From: Oceanospirillum sp964342385
GTDB lineage: Bacteria; Pseudomonadota; Gammaproteobacteria; Pseudomonadales; Halomonadaceae
Assembly (NCBI GenBank): GCA_964342385.1
Contig: CAYFGP010000003.1
Location: 62,001-126,000, forward strand
Length of the DNA stretch: 64,000 nt
Direction of reading: 5' to 3'
A program made the translations under genes and the position numbers. How positions within the stretch are numbered: position 1 is the stretch's first letter; each line of letters opens with the position of its first letter. The notes below the pieces were generated by a model, which saw nothing but the letters and a program-made list of their open reading frames with translations, had not been told where the DNA came from and ran no database searches. Positions 35,848 through 45,978 of the stretch are shown piece by piece.

Positions 35848-37044
35848 ATGATGAAAGCACCTCTACATGATAGTCATTATGTAATAGAGAAGGTTGAGCA
35901 GTATCTTCAAAATAAATTGGATGAAAACAGAGGCTTTAATGACGAAGTAAATAGTAGTGCTCTGGTTGAAATTGCTAAGGAAGGGCCAAAAGTTAAAGTT
36001 ACTAGCTTAACTGATCCCGAGACGCATTTTAGCTATGATGTTAGTGATATTCTATTTTGGATAGAAAGAGAAACATATTTCGATGAATTTTCAAAATGGA
36101 ATGGTGCTAAGCTGACCGATAAGCATGAATCTACAATTGATTATCTGAGAAAGACGAATCAGCTTCCGTTATTCCAGGATCTAATTGCGGCAATACAGCG
36201 ACAACGTATCGCCCCTTTTATTGGTGCTGGAGCATCTTATCCTGCTGGATATCCAATCTGGAGGGATGCTCTAGAGTCTTTAGCTAAACAGCTTGGAGAT
36301 AATGTTTTTGCAGAGATTAAAGATGCTTTAGATGAGTATCGTTATCTCTATGTTGCCGAACACTTATACAAGAAAAATGAACCTTTTTTTAATAATTACA
36401 TACAAACTGATTTTCGCTTAAAGCCTAGGTATGAAGAAGATGATCCTATTTTTCCTCCTGTTATAGAAGTATTACCTATGCTGGCCAAAGGATGTATAGT
36501 AACAACTAACTTTGATAGGCTAATTGAGAAAAAATTTGAACAAGTGAATAGTAGACCTTTGGCTGGTTATATGTATGGTAAACAAGCTGAGAATGGTTTT
36601 GTCAGTCAGCTCTTAAAGGGTGAAAACTGTTTGATGAAGTTGCATGGTGACTTAGAACAGAGTCAATCTTATGTATTTACCGAATCTCAGTACAATGAAG
36701 CGTATGGGACTGAGGAAATTGATTTTTCTAAACAGCTACCTCGATCATTACGCCAGATTTATATCAGTTATTCCCTATTATTTATTGGTTGTTCGTTAGA
36801 ACAGGATCGTACACTGGATCTGTTTCAATCAGTTAAGGCTCAAGGTCATTTCGAAATCCCAAGTCATTTTGCATTATTACCTGAGTCTGAAGGAGAAGAT
36901 AAAGCTACAAAGATGGGGCGCCTTCTGGATATGAATATCAGGCCTATCTGGTATGAGTCGAAAGATAAAGATCACTCTATGCTAGAAAAGTTGCTGCTAC
37001 TCGCCATTGATGTAGCTGAGAAGAAGTTTAGTCTGGGAGGTTAA
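35848..37044 (+). CDS. SIR2-like domain protein inside the restriction locus
   Basis: A 398-residue protein with a SIR2-like NAD-binding domain: GAGASYPAGYPIWRDAL near residue 124, CIVTTNFDRLIEKKFE, LMKLHGDLEQSQSYVFTESQYN, and IYISYSLLFIGCSLEQDRTLDLF. The N-terminal ~110 residues are unrelated. Proteins of this family act as NAD-consuming effectors in anti-phage systems such as Thoeris, DSR and other SIR2 defences. The canonical Asn and Asp residues of the NAD pocket (TTNFD) are present, which suggests an active enzyme. The stop is 3 bases before hsdR, so it is part of the same transcript. The gene is AT-rich. Confidence 0.88.
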   Translation: MMKAPLHDSHYVIEKVEQYLQNKLDENRGFNDEVNSSALVEIAKEGPKVKVTSLTDPETHFSYDVSDILFWIERETYFDEFSKWNGAKLTDKHESTIDYLRKTNQLPLFQDLIAAIQRQRIAPFIGAGASYPAGYPIWRDALESLAKQLGDNVFAEIKDALDEYRYLYVAEHLYKKNEPFFNNYIQTDFRLKPRYEEDDPIFPPVIEVLPMLAKGCIVTTNFDRLIEKKFEQVNSRPLAGYMYGKQAENGFVSQLLKGENCLMKLHGDLEQSQSYVFTESQYNEAYGTEEIDFSKQLPRSLRQIYISYSLLFIGCSLEQDRTLDLFQSVKAQGHFEIPSHFALLPESEGEDKATKMGRLLDMNIRPIWYESKDKDHSMLEKLLLLAIDVAEKKFSLGG

Positions 37045-37047
37045 GGC

Positions 37048-40000
37048 ATGATTACTGAAGATCAATTAGAACAGAATTGCCTCCTATGGTTTCAAGACAT
37101 TGGCTATGACTATTGTTCAGGTGTCGGTATTGCCCCTGATGGAGAGAATCCTGAACGGGATGATTATTATCAGGTGGTGTTAAAGCCGCGTTTATCTGAG
37201 CGTTTGGCGCTGCTGAATCCTGAGTTAAGTTCGGATGTGCTGGAGCAGGTTGTTCAGACTGTGTGCACCCCTGAAACACCTGTGTTGATCAAGAATAACC
37301 GTAGCTTTCATAAATATCTGATCGAGGGTGTGCCGGTTGAATACAGTGTCATTGAGGACGGTCAGTCGGTTAGCAAGCACAGTCATGCTCGGCTAATGGA
37401 TTTTGATCAGCCAGATAATAATGATTTTCTGGTGGTGAATCAGTTTACCGTTAAAGGCCGTTCCAGTTCGGGACAAAACAGCACCCGTCGTCCTGATGTG
37501 GTGGTGTTTATTAATGGTTTGCCCATTAGTGTGATTGAACTGAAAAATCCGGCGGATGAACATGCGGATATCTGGAATGCTTTTAATCAGCTGCAAACCT
37601 ATAAAGACGATATCAGTGATCTGTTTATCTTCAATGAGGCTTTGGTGATCAGCGATGGTTGGCAAGCGCGGGTAGGGTCGTTAACGGCGAACAGAGAACG
37701 CTTTTTACCCTGGAAGACCATTAAGAGTGAAGACGATAAGCCGCTGTTAGAGTATCAGTTAGAAACGCTGATTCGGGGCTTTTTCCAGCCTGAGCTGCTA
37801 CTGGACTATATCCGTTATTTTATTCTGTTTGAAAATGCGACAGAGGCGAGTAGCGATAGTCTGATTAAGAAGATTGCGGCTTACCATCAGTTCCATGCGG
37901 TGCGTGCGGCGGTTAAAGCAACGGTGATTGCGGCACAGCCTTCAGAGAAAGTGGCTGAACCCCGTGCGACTTATGCCGAACGTGTATTACCGGGCAGTAA
38001 AAAGGCGGGGGTGGTCTGGCATACTCAGGGCAGTGGTAAAAGCATCTCTATGGTGTGTTATGCCAGTAAGTTGTTGCAGCAACCGAGTATGAATAACCCA
38101 ACACTGGTGGTGGTGACAGATCGTAATGATCTACACGGTCAGCTGTTTAATACCTTTAGTACGGCTCATGAGACGCTGAAGCAACTTCCGCAAGAAGCAG
38201 GTAGCCGTGATGGTCTACGTGAACTGTTATTCAGCCGTCAATCCGGCGGTATTATTTTTACCACGATTCAAAAGTTTGCTCTGCTGGACGGCGAGCTAAA
38301 TCATCCGGTGTTATCAAAGCGGGATAATATTGTGGTGGTATCCGATGAGGCCCACCGTAGTCAATATGGTAATACAGCCAAACTGGTGGATATTAAGGAC
38401 AAAGACGGTGCCGTCATTGAGCAGCGCTACGTCTACGGTTACTCCAAATATCTGCGTGATGCCTTGCCTAATGCTTCCTTTATCGGTTTTACCGGCACCC
38501 CCATTGCTCTGGATGATAAGGATACACGGGGTGTGTTTGGTGACTATGTCTCTATCTATGATATTCAGGATGCGGTAGATGATGGTGCGACGGTGCCTAT
38601 CTATTATGAATCCCGTTTAGCCAAACTTGATATTCAACAACAGGATATTGAGGCGTTAAACGATCAGGTGGAAGACGAGATCGCTGAAGAAGATGAGCTA
38701 GCGGCCCGAGAGCAGATTAAATCCAAATGGTCGGCGCTGGAAAAGCTGGTGGGAGCTGAACCTCGGATAGAGGAAGTGGCGAAGGATCTGATTGCCCATT
38801 TCACTACCCGTACCAAGACATTCCCTGGCAAGGCGATGATTGTTGGTATGAGCCGAGAGATCTGTGTGGATCTCTACGACGCCATCACCAAGCTGAGGCC
38901 CGACTGGCACAACGATGATCCCAAGCAGGGCGCTATTAAGGTAGTAATGACAGGGAGCGCCTCAGATAAAGAGAAACTACAGCAGCATATTTATGATTCT
39001 AAAACCAAAAAGCATTTTGAGAAGCGCTTTAAAGATACCGCTGACCCGCTACAGCTGGTGATTGTACGGGATATGTGGCTGACCGGTTTTGATGCTCCTT
39101 GCTGTCACACCATGTACGTGGATAAACCAATGCGTGGCCATAACCTGATGCAGGCGATTGCACGGGTAAACCGGGTGTTTAAAGATAAACCCGGTGGTCT
39201 GGTGGTGGATTATATCGGTATCGCCAATGAGCTGAAAAATGCGCTGAAGACCTACACCAACAGCTCCGGTAAAGGTCAACCTACGGTTGATACGGCGGAA
39301 GCTTTCTCTCTGCTGCAGGAAAAGATCGATATTATTCGGGGCATGTTTGCCACACCGGTTGACGGTCAGGTGTTCCACTATCGGCCAGATTTTGAAACTC
39401 AAGCGCTGCGTTTATTACCTGACGCCGCCAATCATATTGTCAGTTTAGTTATCCCTAGCGCCAATAACCCCGAAGGTGAAAGAAGTGGCAAACGTCGCTT
39501 TCTGGATGTGATGGCTGCCCTCAGTAAGACCTATTCTCTGTGTAACACTCTGGATGAGGTACAGGAATACAAAACTGAAATCGCGTTTTATTCGGCCATT
39601 AAAGCGGCATTTCTTAAACACTCCAATGTGGATAAAAAACGCAGCGATGAGGCTCGTAACTCAGCCCTGAAACAGATCCTGGATAACGCCATTACCGCTG
39701 ATGGAGTAGATGATATCTTTGCGATGGTCGGTCTCGATAAGCCAGATATCAGTCTGTTGTCGGAAGAGTTTCTGGAAGACGTGCAAAATATGCCGCAGCA
39801 AAATCTTGCGGTTGAGCTATTGGAAAAACTACTGCGGGATGAAGTCAAAGCCCGCATGAAAACTGATGTGGTACAGGAGCGTAAATACTCTGACCTCATT
39901 ACAGAAACTCTGAAAAAGTATCACAATCGTAGCATTGAAACCGCCCAGGTGATTGAGGAACTGATCCAGTGGGCAAAAGAGATGGCTGCTGATGCTGAAA

Positions 40001-40302
40001 TGGCCAGCCGACTGAAACTGTCCCCTGATGAGATCGCGTTTTACCGTGCTTTGATTGTTAATGAAGCCTCTGTGCGTGAACTGGGTGATAACAATCTGCG
40101 TCAATTGGCGATTGAACTGACCCAGAAACTACGGAAGTCCACTACGGTGGATTGGAATAAACGGGAGAGTGTCCGGGCGAGAATGCGTAATCTGGTGCGC
40201 CGTTTATTAAGACGCTGGAAGTACCCACCAGATGCTGCTGAAGATGCCGTTAGGCTGGTGCTTGAACAGGCTGAAGCACTGGCAGACGAGTGGAGTGACT
40301 AG
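37048..40302 (+). CDS. hsdR: Type I restriction endonuclease subunit R
   Basis: A 1084-residue motor-nuclease subunit. The PD-(D/E)XK nuclease domain is in RRPDVVVFINGLPISVIELKNP near residue 149. Walker A HTQGSGKS lies near 325 and the DEAD-type SDEAHRSQYG near 432, with helicase motifs SFIGFTGTPI and the C-terminal IARVNRVFKDKPGG. It cuts DNA that HsdM/HsdS have not methylated. Four bases separate it from the SIR2-like gene. It is the most convincing end of the core restriction operon. Confidence 0.95.
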   Translation: MITEDQLEQNCLLWFQDIGYDYCSGVGIAPDGENPERDDYYQVVLKPRLSERLALLNPELSSDVLEQVVQTVCTPETPVLIKNNRSFHKYLIEGVPVEYSVIEDGQSVSKHSHARLMDFDQPDNNDFLVVNQFTVKGRSSSGQNSTRRPDVVVFINGLPISVIELKNPADEHADIWNAFNQLQTYKDDISDLFIFNEALVISDGWQARVGSLTANRERFLPWKTIKSEDDKPLLEYQLETLIRGFFQPELLLDYIRYFILFENATEASSDSLIKKIAAYHQFHAVRAAVKATVIAAQPSEKVAEPRATYAERVLPGSKKAGVVWHTQGSGKSISMVCYASKLLQQPSMNNPTLVVVTDRNDLHGQLFNTFSTAHETLKQLPQEAGSRDGLRELLFSRQSGGIIFTTIQKFALLDGELNHPVLSKRDNIVVVSDEAHRSQYGNTAKLVDIKDKDGAVIEQRYVYGYSKYLRDALPNASFIGFTGTPIALDDKDTRGVFGDYVSIYDIQDAVDDGATVPIYYESRLAKLDIQQQDIEALNDQVEDEIAEEDELAAREQIKSKWSALEKLVGAEPRIEEVAKDLIAHFTTRTKTFPGKAMIVGMSREICVDLYDAITKLRPDWHNDDPKQGAIKVVMTGSASDKEKLQQHIYDSKTKKHFEKRFKDTADPLQLVIVRDMWLTGFDAPCCHTMYVDKPMRGHNLMQAIARVNRVFKDKPGGLVVDYIGIANELKNALKTYTNSSGKGQPTVDTAEAFSLLQEKIDIIRGMFATPVDGQVFHYRPDFETQALRLLPDAANHIVSLVIPSANNPEGERSGKRRFLDVMAALSKTYSLCNTLDEVQEYKTEIAFYSAIKAAFLKHSNVDKKRSDEARNSALKQILDNAITADGVDDIFAMVGLDKPDISLLSEEFLEDVQNMPQQNLAVELLEKLLRDEVKARMKTDVVQERKYSDLITETLKKYHNRSIETAQVIEELIQWAKEMAADAEMASRLKLSPDEIAFYRALIVNEASVRELGDNNLRQLAIELTQKLRKSTTVDWNKRESVRARMRNLVRRLLRRWKYPPDAAEDAVRLVLEQAEALADEWSD

Positions 40303-40390
40303 TCCTTTAAGCCGTTGGAAGTGAGACAAAGAGCTTGCCCTGAGAAGTTGGGGGCAGGCTCAAGGAATCATAAGGAAGTAGAGGATAAAA

Positions 40391-41575
40391 ATGCTAATGA
40401 TTGGTCAGTCTGAAAATTCGTCTTACGTATTAAATTGTCCGGAAGAGTTTGATCTTAATAAAGAAATCCTAGCTGCTGAAGCGGTGTATATTGCTACTGC
40501 ATTTGCCCATGAAAGTGGTTGGCGTTTAATAAAAAAAGGACTGAAAAATACCCAGGCTAAAGTTAAGTTGATTGCGGGGTTAAACTTTTGTCAATCTGAG
40601 CCTAGGGTGCTAGAGCAGTGGATCAGCCCTGACTTTGATCACGCCGAAGCTTATTGTTATATCGGAGAAGAAACATTCCATCCGAAGGTAATGATTGTAA
40701 AGGGACAAGAGCACAGTTTTGCCATTGTCGGTTCAGGCAATATGTCCCGAGGCGGCTATATCGATAATGTTGAGTGCAATGTTTATCTCTCATCTGACCA
40801 GGATGTTGAACGTTTGATCGAGTGGTATCAGGGCATTATTTCAGGCGGCAGTAGCGCTCTGTTAAATGCTAATCTGCTGGCTGACTATAAGATCAAACAT
40901 GCCGCAGCTCAGAGCAGTATCGCCAAGGCCAAAAAGAAAAACCGTCAAGCTCAGAATGAACTGGCGCAGTTGGTGCAGAATAGAGCCAAAAAAGAAGCAG
41001 GTTTTGAAAATTGGGATCAAGCGATTAAAGATGCCAAAGCATTCTATGCTTCCGATGAGTTTGCCAATGGTTGGTATAGGAACCACAAAAAAGCGGCGAA
41101 AGAGATTAAAGAGCAGTTGGGCTATCCCAATTTTAATTTTGGCTATGAGCAGTGGGATGAATTCTACCGAATTGAGAGCTTTGGCAATCTGAATGATATA
41201 CCTAAGAAGCGAATTTTTGGTGAAGACAAGAAACTTAAAGACGGACTCAAGCAGCTCTTGGATGAAAGCATCCCTGTTGCAGAGAGGGTCAATTACTTGG
41301 TGGATAATAATCGATCTACCGGCATTTCTGGTATGGGGATAAATACCGTTTCAAAGGTATTGTTGGCATCGGCACCGAAACGTTGGCCTGTTATGAATGG
41401 TCCTGTTGAGAATGTATTGGATTATTATGGCTATGCGGAACCCTTTCGAGTGAGTAAAGGTGATAAGTATGCTGCTTATGCCGAATTGATGCAGCGATTT
41501 ATCAAAGAGGCAGGGATCAAAAATATGATGGCCCTCGATTGTTTCTTCTACTGGAAGAATGAGCAGATCAGCTAA
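40391..41575 (+). CDS. PLD-like phosphodiesterase/nuclease domain protein
   Basis: A 394-residue protein. The N-terminal ~150 residues have an HKD-type phospholipase-D fold: HPKVMIVKGQEHSFAIVGSGNMSRGGYIDNVE around 97-128, as in NgoFVII/BfiI-type restriction nucleases. The middle is Lys/Gln-rich coiled coil (KAKKKNRQAQNELAQLVQ), followed by an unrecognised C-terminal domain (NNRSTGISGMGINTVSKVLLA, PKRWPVMNGPVENVLDYY). It follows hsdR on the same strand after 88 bases, so it is probably another accessory nuclease of the island. Confidence 0.8.
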   Translation: MLMIGQSENSSYVLNCPEEFDLNKEILAAEAVYIATAFAHESGWRLIKKGLKNTQAKVKLIAGLNFCQSEPRVLEQWISPDFDHAEAYCYIGEETFHPKVMIVKGQEHSFAIVGSGNMSRGGYIDNVECNVYLSSDQDVERLIEWYQGIISGGSSALLNANLLADYKIKHAAAQSSIAKAKKKNRQAQNELAQLVQNRAKKEAGFENWDQAIKDAKAFYASDEFANGWYRNHKKAAKEIKEQLGYPNFNFGYEQWDEFYRIESFGNLNDIPKKRIFGEDKKLKDGLKQLLDESIPVAERVNYLVDNNRSTGISGMGINTVSKVLLASAPKRWPVMNGPVENVLDYYGYAEPFRVSKGDKYAAYAELMQRFIKEAGIKNMMALDCFFYWKNEQIS

Positions 41576-41769
41576 ATAAAGCTAGATCCCTGACTTAACA
41601 GTCTGATCTCACTCCTATCTATGATGGATAAGAGTGAGATCGGCTTGGTCAATTACAGTGCTAGTTCCAGTCTGAGCTAATTACAACGAGTCCCAAGCAA
41701 AAATCTCCGCTGGTAAACCAATAATCGGAGCTTGTTACAGTTAGTCTTTCCCCTTACCCATCTTGTTTT

Positions 41770-41867
41770 CCTAATGATTATTAAGCGTCTTGTGTTGTCA
41801 CTGGTGTAATGACTAGGATCGCGTCGCAAATCAATTGCAGCTGTTAATAAAAACAATTAGCATTACG
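41770..41867 (+). promoter_or_regulatory. Possible Fur-box fragments upstream of fecB
   Basis: TAATGATTATTAA (41772-41784) and AACAATTAGCATTA (41852-41865) each match part of the Fur consensus; neither is complete. They lie within 120 bases of the fecB ATG. Weak but expected for an iron-uptake operon. Confidence 0.35.
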
Positions 41868-41889
41868 AGCTTGAAATAAGGAGCTCGTT

Positions 41890-43083
41890 ATGGGGATTTA
41901 TCAGGGCCTGAATAGATGTGATCTGTTTAGTCGGACCCGCCCACAGGTTCAAGGCATATCTGCCTTATCTTTTTTGACCACGGTTTTATCTGTCGCAAGG
42001 ACTTCTATCGTCTCTCTTCTACTCGCTATTGTGTCAGTTCTGATCGTATTTGTTATTAGCTCACCGGCATTGGCTCAGCAGGCAACGGTATCTGCTTTAG
42101 ATCAGCCCCAATCAGCGGTACAAAGCTTACAACAGGAACGAAGAGTGGCTGATAAAGGTGATGGCCTGGTGATTCAGGGCATGCCCAAACGAGTTGTGGT
42201 GCTGGAATACTCTTTTCTTGATGCGGTGGTACTGGCGGGCATTACTCCAGTGGGGATTGCTGATGACCAAAAGCCTCAGCGAATTCTGCCGCAACTGAAA
42301 CAGCGGATGGGTGATTATCAATCTGTTGGTTTGCGTGGTCAGCCTAATCTTGAAACCATTGCCAGCCTGAAACCGGATCTGATTATTGCTGATCAGCAGC
42401 GTCATAGCGGTATCTACCGGGAGCTACAGGAGATTGCTCCAACGCTGTTATTGCTAAGTTATGGTGCGGAATATAACGATCTGTTAGATGATGCTGTGTT
42501 GATTGGTCTGGCGCTGGGCAAACAAACCTACGTTGAGCAGCGTTTACAGCAGCATGAAACAGCGATGGATCGTTTTCGTGTCCAATTAAGGAGTGCTCAG
42601 TTAACAAACTTCCAGTTGAAAAGCACCCAATCAAAAAGTACGCAGGGGCAACAAGCTCAAGCCGAACGTTTCCTATTTGCTACGGCCAGTGCACGGGGTG
42701 TCGCGGTGCATGCCAGTAAAGCCTTTGCCACAGGCGTTATACGTCGCTTAGGGCTGCAGACGGCGATTCCTCAAGGGGATAACAGTGCCTATATGCGTGT
42801 CAGCTTTGAGCAGATGGCAGGTATGAACCCTGATTGGTTGTTGGTGGGTGATTATAACCGTGCGCAAGGTGGGGCTGAGGCACTAAAACGTTGGCAGGCT
42901 CATCCATTGTGGCCGATGTTAAATATGGCCAAAAAACAGCAGCTGAAGCTGGTGGATCCTAAGGTTTGGTCGCTCAGTCGCGGTATTTTTGCTGCCGAGC
43001 AGATTGCTGAGGACCTGATTAAACTGGTTTCTGCTTCTCAACTGGTTTCACTTACACCTGTAGAGGGTGTGCAACAACCATGA
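41890..43083 (+). CDS. fecB: Fe(3+)-dicitrate ABC transporter substrate-binding protein
   Basis: A 397-residue periplasmic protein that delivers ferric citrate to FecCDE. The unusually long N-terminus (about 62 residues) includes a hydrophobic span (IVSLLLAIVSVLIVFVISSPALA) with AxA-type cleavage at about residue 62. The mature part has FecB-like marks: RVVVLEYSFLDAVVLAGITPVGIADD, SLKPDLIIADQQRHSGIYRELQEIAPTLLL. A TAAGGAG site precedes the ATG. It overlaps the next gene by 4 bases. The match to ferric citrate FecB is by recognition of these blocks; a related siderophore cannot be excluded. Confidence 0.82.
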   Translation: MGIYQGLNRCDLFSRTRPQVQGISALSFLTTVLSVARTSIVSLLLAIVSVLIVFVISSPALAQQATVSALDQPQSAVQSLQQERRVADKGDGLVIQGMPKRVVVLEYSFLDAVVLAGITPVGIADDQKPQRILPQLKQRMGDYQSVGLRGQPNLETIASLKPDLIIADQQRHSGIYRELQEIAPTLLLLSYGAEYNDLLDDAVLIGLALGKQTYVEQRLQQHETAMDRFRVQLRSAQLTNFQLKSTQSKSTQGQQAQAERFLFATASARGVAVHASKAFATGVIRRLGLQTAIPQGDNSAYMRVSFEQMAGMNPDWLLVGDYNRAQGGAEALKRWQAHPLWPMLNMAKKQQLKLVDPKVWSLSRGIFAAEQIAEDLIKLVSASQLVSLTPVEGVQQP

Positions 43084-44183
43084 GTGCTTCTGAAGCTACA
43101 GCCAGTAGATTAGCGGCTGGTCCTAAATGGTTTTTGCCTTTTTCCCAACTCATCCTATTACTGAGTCTTTTGATGCTCGGGGGCGTGTTAGCTTCTATCG
43201 GTGCATCAACATTTACCCTGACTTTAGCGGATCTCTGGCAAGCGGTACTTAATAAGATTATTGATGCGGGAATGATTGGTGCCGTAGTAGTTGAAGCTCT
43301 GTCTCTTGATGATCAAGTGGACGCTAAGACTCTGGCTTCTCAATTGATCAGTACCATACGCCTGCCTCGTGTGATGGTTGCGGCTGTAGCCGGTGCCGCT
43401 CTGGCTATGGCGGGGGCGTTGATGCAGGGCATTACCCGTAATCCTCTGGCGTCACCGGCTTTATTTGGTATTAATGCCGGTGCGGCTTGTTTATTGGTGA
43501 TGGCTCAATCCGGTTTAATTCCCCTATTAGCAGAGCTACCCTTGATTGTCGTAACAGCCATTGGCGCTGGTGCTGCCGGTGCCTTGGTATTGATGCTAGG
43601 TGGTGGATTAGCCGGGCGTATTCATCCCGTGCGAGTGGTGCTGGCCGGTGTGGCGGTAACCGCATTGCTGATCGCATTAACACGCACCTTATTGATTCTG
43701 GATGAGCAATCTCAGTCTGTTTTGGATTGGCTATCTGGCTCTTTGACAGATATCGGTTGGGCAGAGTGGCATCAGTTATGGCCCTGGGTATTAGTAGCAG
43801 GATTGTTGTCCTTGTTATTGGCTCAGCGTATTAACTTATTGGCTCTGGGTGAGGAAATGGCCTCAGGTCTAGGCATTTCACCGGTCAAACTACGTTTGCA
43901 GGTCTCCTGTCTGGTAATCATTCTGTCGGCTGCAACAGTGGCGATTACTGGTCCTGTGGCGTTTGTTGGTTTGTTAGTACCTCATCTGGCACGCAAATTT
44001 ACCGGTGCGGACCATAGAGTTTTATTGCCTGTGTGTGCGCTGATGGGAGCGACCTTGATGGTTTGGGCGGATTATCTGTCCCGTTTGCTGGTTTTTCCTT
44101 CTGAAACCCCTGTTGGCTTGGTGACTGCTTTAGTGGGTGCGCCTTGTTTTCTTTGGTTGGCCAGTCGGGAGGGTAAGCGCTGA
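43080..44183 (+). CDS. fecC: Ferric citrate ABC transporter permease FecC-like
   Basis: A 367-residue polytopic permease of the FecCD family. Conserved blocks include TIRLPRVMVAAVAGAALAMAGALMQGITRNPLASPALFGINAGAA and LVPHLARKFTGADHRVLLPV. About ten hydrophobic segments are visible. It overlaps fecB by 4 bases (ATGA) and the next permease by one, so these are translationally coupled. Confidence 0.88.
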   Translation: MSASEATASRLAAGPKWFLPFSQLILLLSLLMLGGVLASIGASTFTLTLADLWQAVLNKIIDAGMIGAVVVEALSLDDQVDAKTLASQLISTIRLPRVMVAAVAGAALAMAGALMQGITRNPLASPALFGINAGAACLLVMAQSGLIPLLAELPLIVVTAIGAGAAGALVLMLGGGLAGRIHPVRVVLAGVAVTALLIALTRTLLILDEQSQSVLDWLSGSLTDIGWAEWHQLWPWVLVAGLLSLLLAQRINLLALGEEMASGLGISPVKLRLQVSCLVIILSAATVAITGPVAFVGLLVPHLARKFTGADHRVLLPVCALMGATLMVWADYLSRLLVFPSETPVGLVTALVGAPCFLWLASREGKR

Positions 44184-45130
44184 TGTATCCTCGTTTAACG
44201 TTAACGCTGCTGCCTGTTTTTTTATTGGTGCTGGCGATCAGTGGTGTCTTGCTGGGCTCTTTGGATCTACAAACGGCACTGAGCACAGGCCCAGATATTT
44301 TGACCGATCTAAGACTATCTCGTGTTTTGGTCGCGATATTGGCCGGAGCGGGCCTAGGTCTGGCTGGAGCCATGATTCAAGGTGTGGTGAGAAACCCGCT
44401 GGCATCGCCGGATATTATCGGTGTGACCGGCGGATCTGGTCTTGCTGCAACGGCATTATTGCTGCTGTTTCCTGGGGTAGCCTTCGGCTGGATGATTCCA
44501 GCAGCCATTGTGGGTGCCTTGCTGACGATGGCTTTGATGCTATGGCTGGTCCGTAATCAGGATTTGAATCCGGCTCGTTTAGTGCTGGTAGGGGTCGCCC
44601 TAAGCGCCTGGTTGGGTGCCTTGATCGATTGGCTATTAGTAAGCCATCCCTATCAGGTTAATGCCGCTCTGGTATGGCTAACCGGTAGTTTATGGGGCCG
44701 GGGCTGGGATCATGTCGCAGTACTCTTACCTTGGTTGCTGGTGCTATTCCCATTGGCGCTGATGATGGCATTACGCCTGGATCTGCTGGCGCTGGGTGAT
44801 GAAGCCGCAGAAGGCCTTGGCGCAAATGTGCTGCAAACCCGTAAGCTAGCCCTGTTGTTGTCCGTTGCTTTGGCTGCAGTCAGTGTGGCCGTGTGCGGTG
44901 CTATTAGTTTTGTCGGGTTGATCTCGCCCCATCTGGCGCGTTTGCTGGTAGGTGGGAGTCACCATCGGTTAATACCGGCGACTGCTATGATCGGAGCTGT
45001 GTTGGTTCTATTGGCAGATATTCTGGCCCGTACTTTGGCTCCGCCTATTGAGTTACCGGCTGGTGTGCTGACATCCCTGATCGGTGCGCCCTATTTTCTC
45101 TTCCTGTTAACCCGTTATCGAGGCTGGTAA
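44183..45130 (+). CDS. fecD: Ferric citrate ABC transporter permease FecD-like
   Basis: A 315-residue partner permease. It shows the same family pattern (LRLSRVLVAILAGAGLGLAGAMIQGVVRNPLASPDIIGVTGGSG and ISPHLARLLVGGSHHRLIPATAMIGA). The start codon shares a base with the fecC stop and its stop overlaps the start of fecE, continuing the tightly coupled operon. Confidence 0.88.
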   Translation: MYPRLTLTLLPVFLLVLAISGVLLGSLDLQTALSTGPDILTDLRLSRVLVAILAGAGLGLAGAMIQGVVRNPLASPDIIGVTGGSGLAATALLLLFPGVAFGWMIPAAIVGALLTMALMLWLVRNQDLNPARLVLVGVALSAWLGALIDWLLVSHPYQVNAALVWLTGSLWGRGWDHVAVLLPWLLVLFPLALMMALRLDLLALGDEAAEGLGANVLQTRKLALLLSVALAAVSVAVCGAISFVGLISPHLARLLVGGSHHRLIPATAMIGAVLVLLADILARTLAPPIELPAGVLTSLIGAPYFLFLLTRYRGW

Positions 45131-45900
45131 TGAACTATCTGTCTATTGAAAATCTGACGGTCAGTTACGGCGATAAAGTGATTCTGAACGAGCTGAATCT
45201 GCAGATTCCGAAAGGAAAAATTACCGCTCTGATTGGCCCTAATGGTTGCGGTAAATCTACGTTACTAAAAACCGTGGCTCGTATTCTGTCGCCTAAACAG
45301 GGGCAGATTCTGCTACAGGGTGAGAGTCTGCATAAACAGGATACCCGTCAGGTAGCAAGAAAGCTGGCGTTATTGCCTCAGGCCCCCATTACCCCAGAGG
45401 GTGTGACGATTCGTGAGTTGGTGGGTTATGGTCGCGCACCCTGGGGTTCCCGTTGGGGGCGCTTGAGTGATGAAGATCGAGCCATTGTACAACACGCTTT
45501 GGAGCAAGTCGGTCTGTTAGAACTAGCGGACCGGCCCGCTACAGATCTATCTGGCGGACAGAGGCAAAGAGCCTGGATTGCGATGATCTTGGCGCAAAAG
45601 ACCGATCTGGTATTACTGGATGAACCGACAACCTGGTTGGATATTGCCCATCAGATTGAGCTGTTAAAGCTGATGCGAGAGCTGAACCTGCAAGGGAAAA
45701 CCATTGTTGTAGTGCTGCATGATCTTAATCAGGCTTGTCGCTATTGTGATGAGTTGGTGGTGCTTAAACAGGGGGCTGTACAGCAGCAGGGCACGCCGGA
45801 GCAGGTATTAACTCAAAAACTGGTGGAAGAGGTGTTTGATCTGTGTGCAGAGATCCACCCTGATCCTGTCGCGGGTAGTCCTACCTTGGTTCCTGTATAG
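45130..45900 (+). CDS. fecE: Ferric citrate ABC transporter ATP-binding protein FecE-like
   Basis: A 256-residue ATPase with Walker A GPNGCGKST, signature LSGGQRQRAW, Walker B VLLDEPTTWLD and a switch His in VVVLHDLNQACRYCDEL. It powers the FecCD permeases. It is the last gene of fecBCDE, converging on fecA from the opposite strand. Confidence 0.9.
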   Translation: MNYLSIENLTVSYGDKVILNELNLQIPKGKITALIGPNGCGKSTLLKTVARILSPKQGQILLQGESLHKQDTRQVARKLALLPQAPITPEGVTIRELVGYGRAPWGSRWGRLSDEDRAIVQHALEQVGLLELADRPATDLSGGQRQRAWIAMILAQKTDLVLLDEPTTWLDIAHQIELLKLMRELNLQGKTIVVVLHDLNQACRYCDELVVLKQGAVQQQGTPEQVLTQKLVEEVFDLCAEIHPDPVAGSPTLVPV

Positions 45901-45978
45901 ATTTCCTTCTTATAACCGTCAATCAAAATAGCCCATTAAAACTGTCCATCAACGTTCTATCAAGACAGCCCATAAAAA

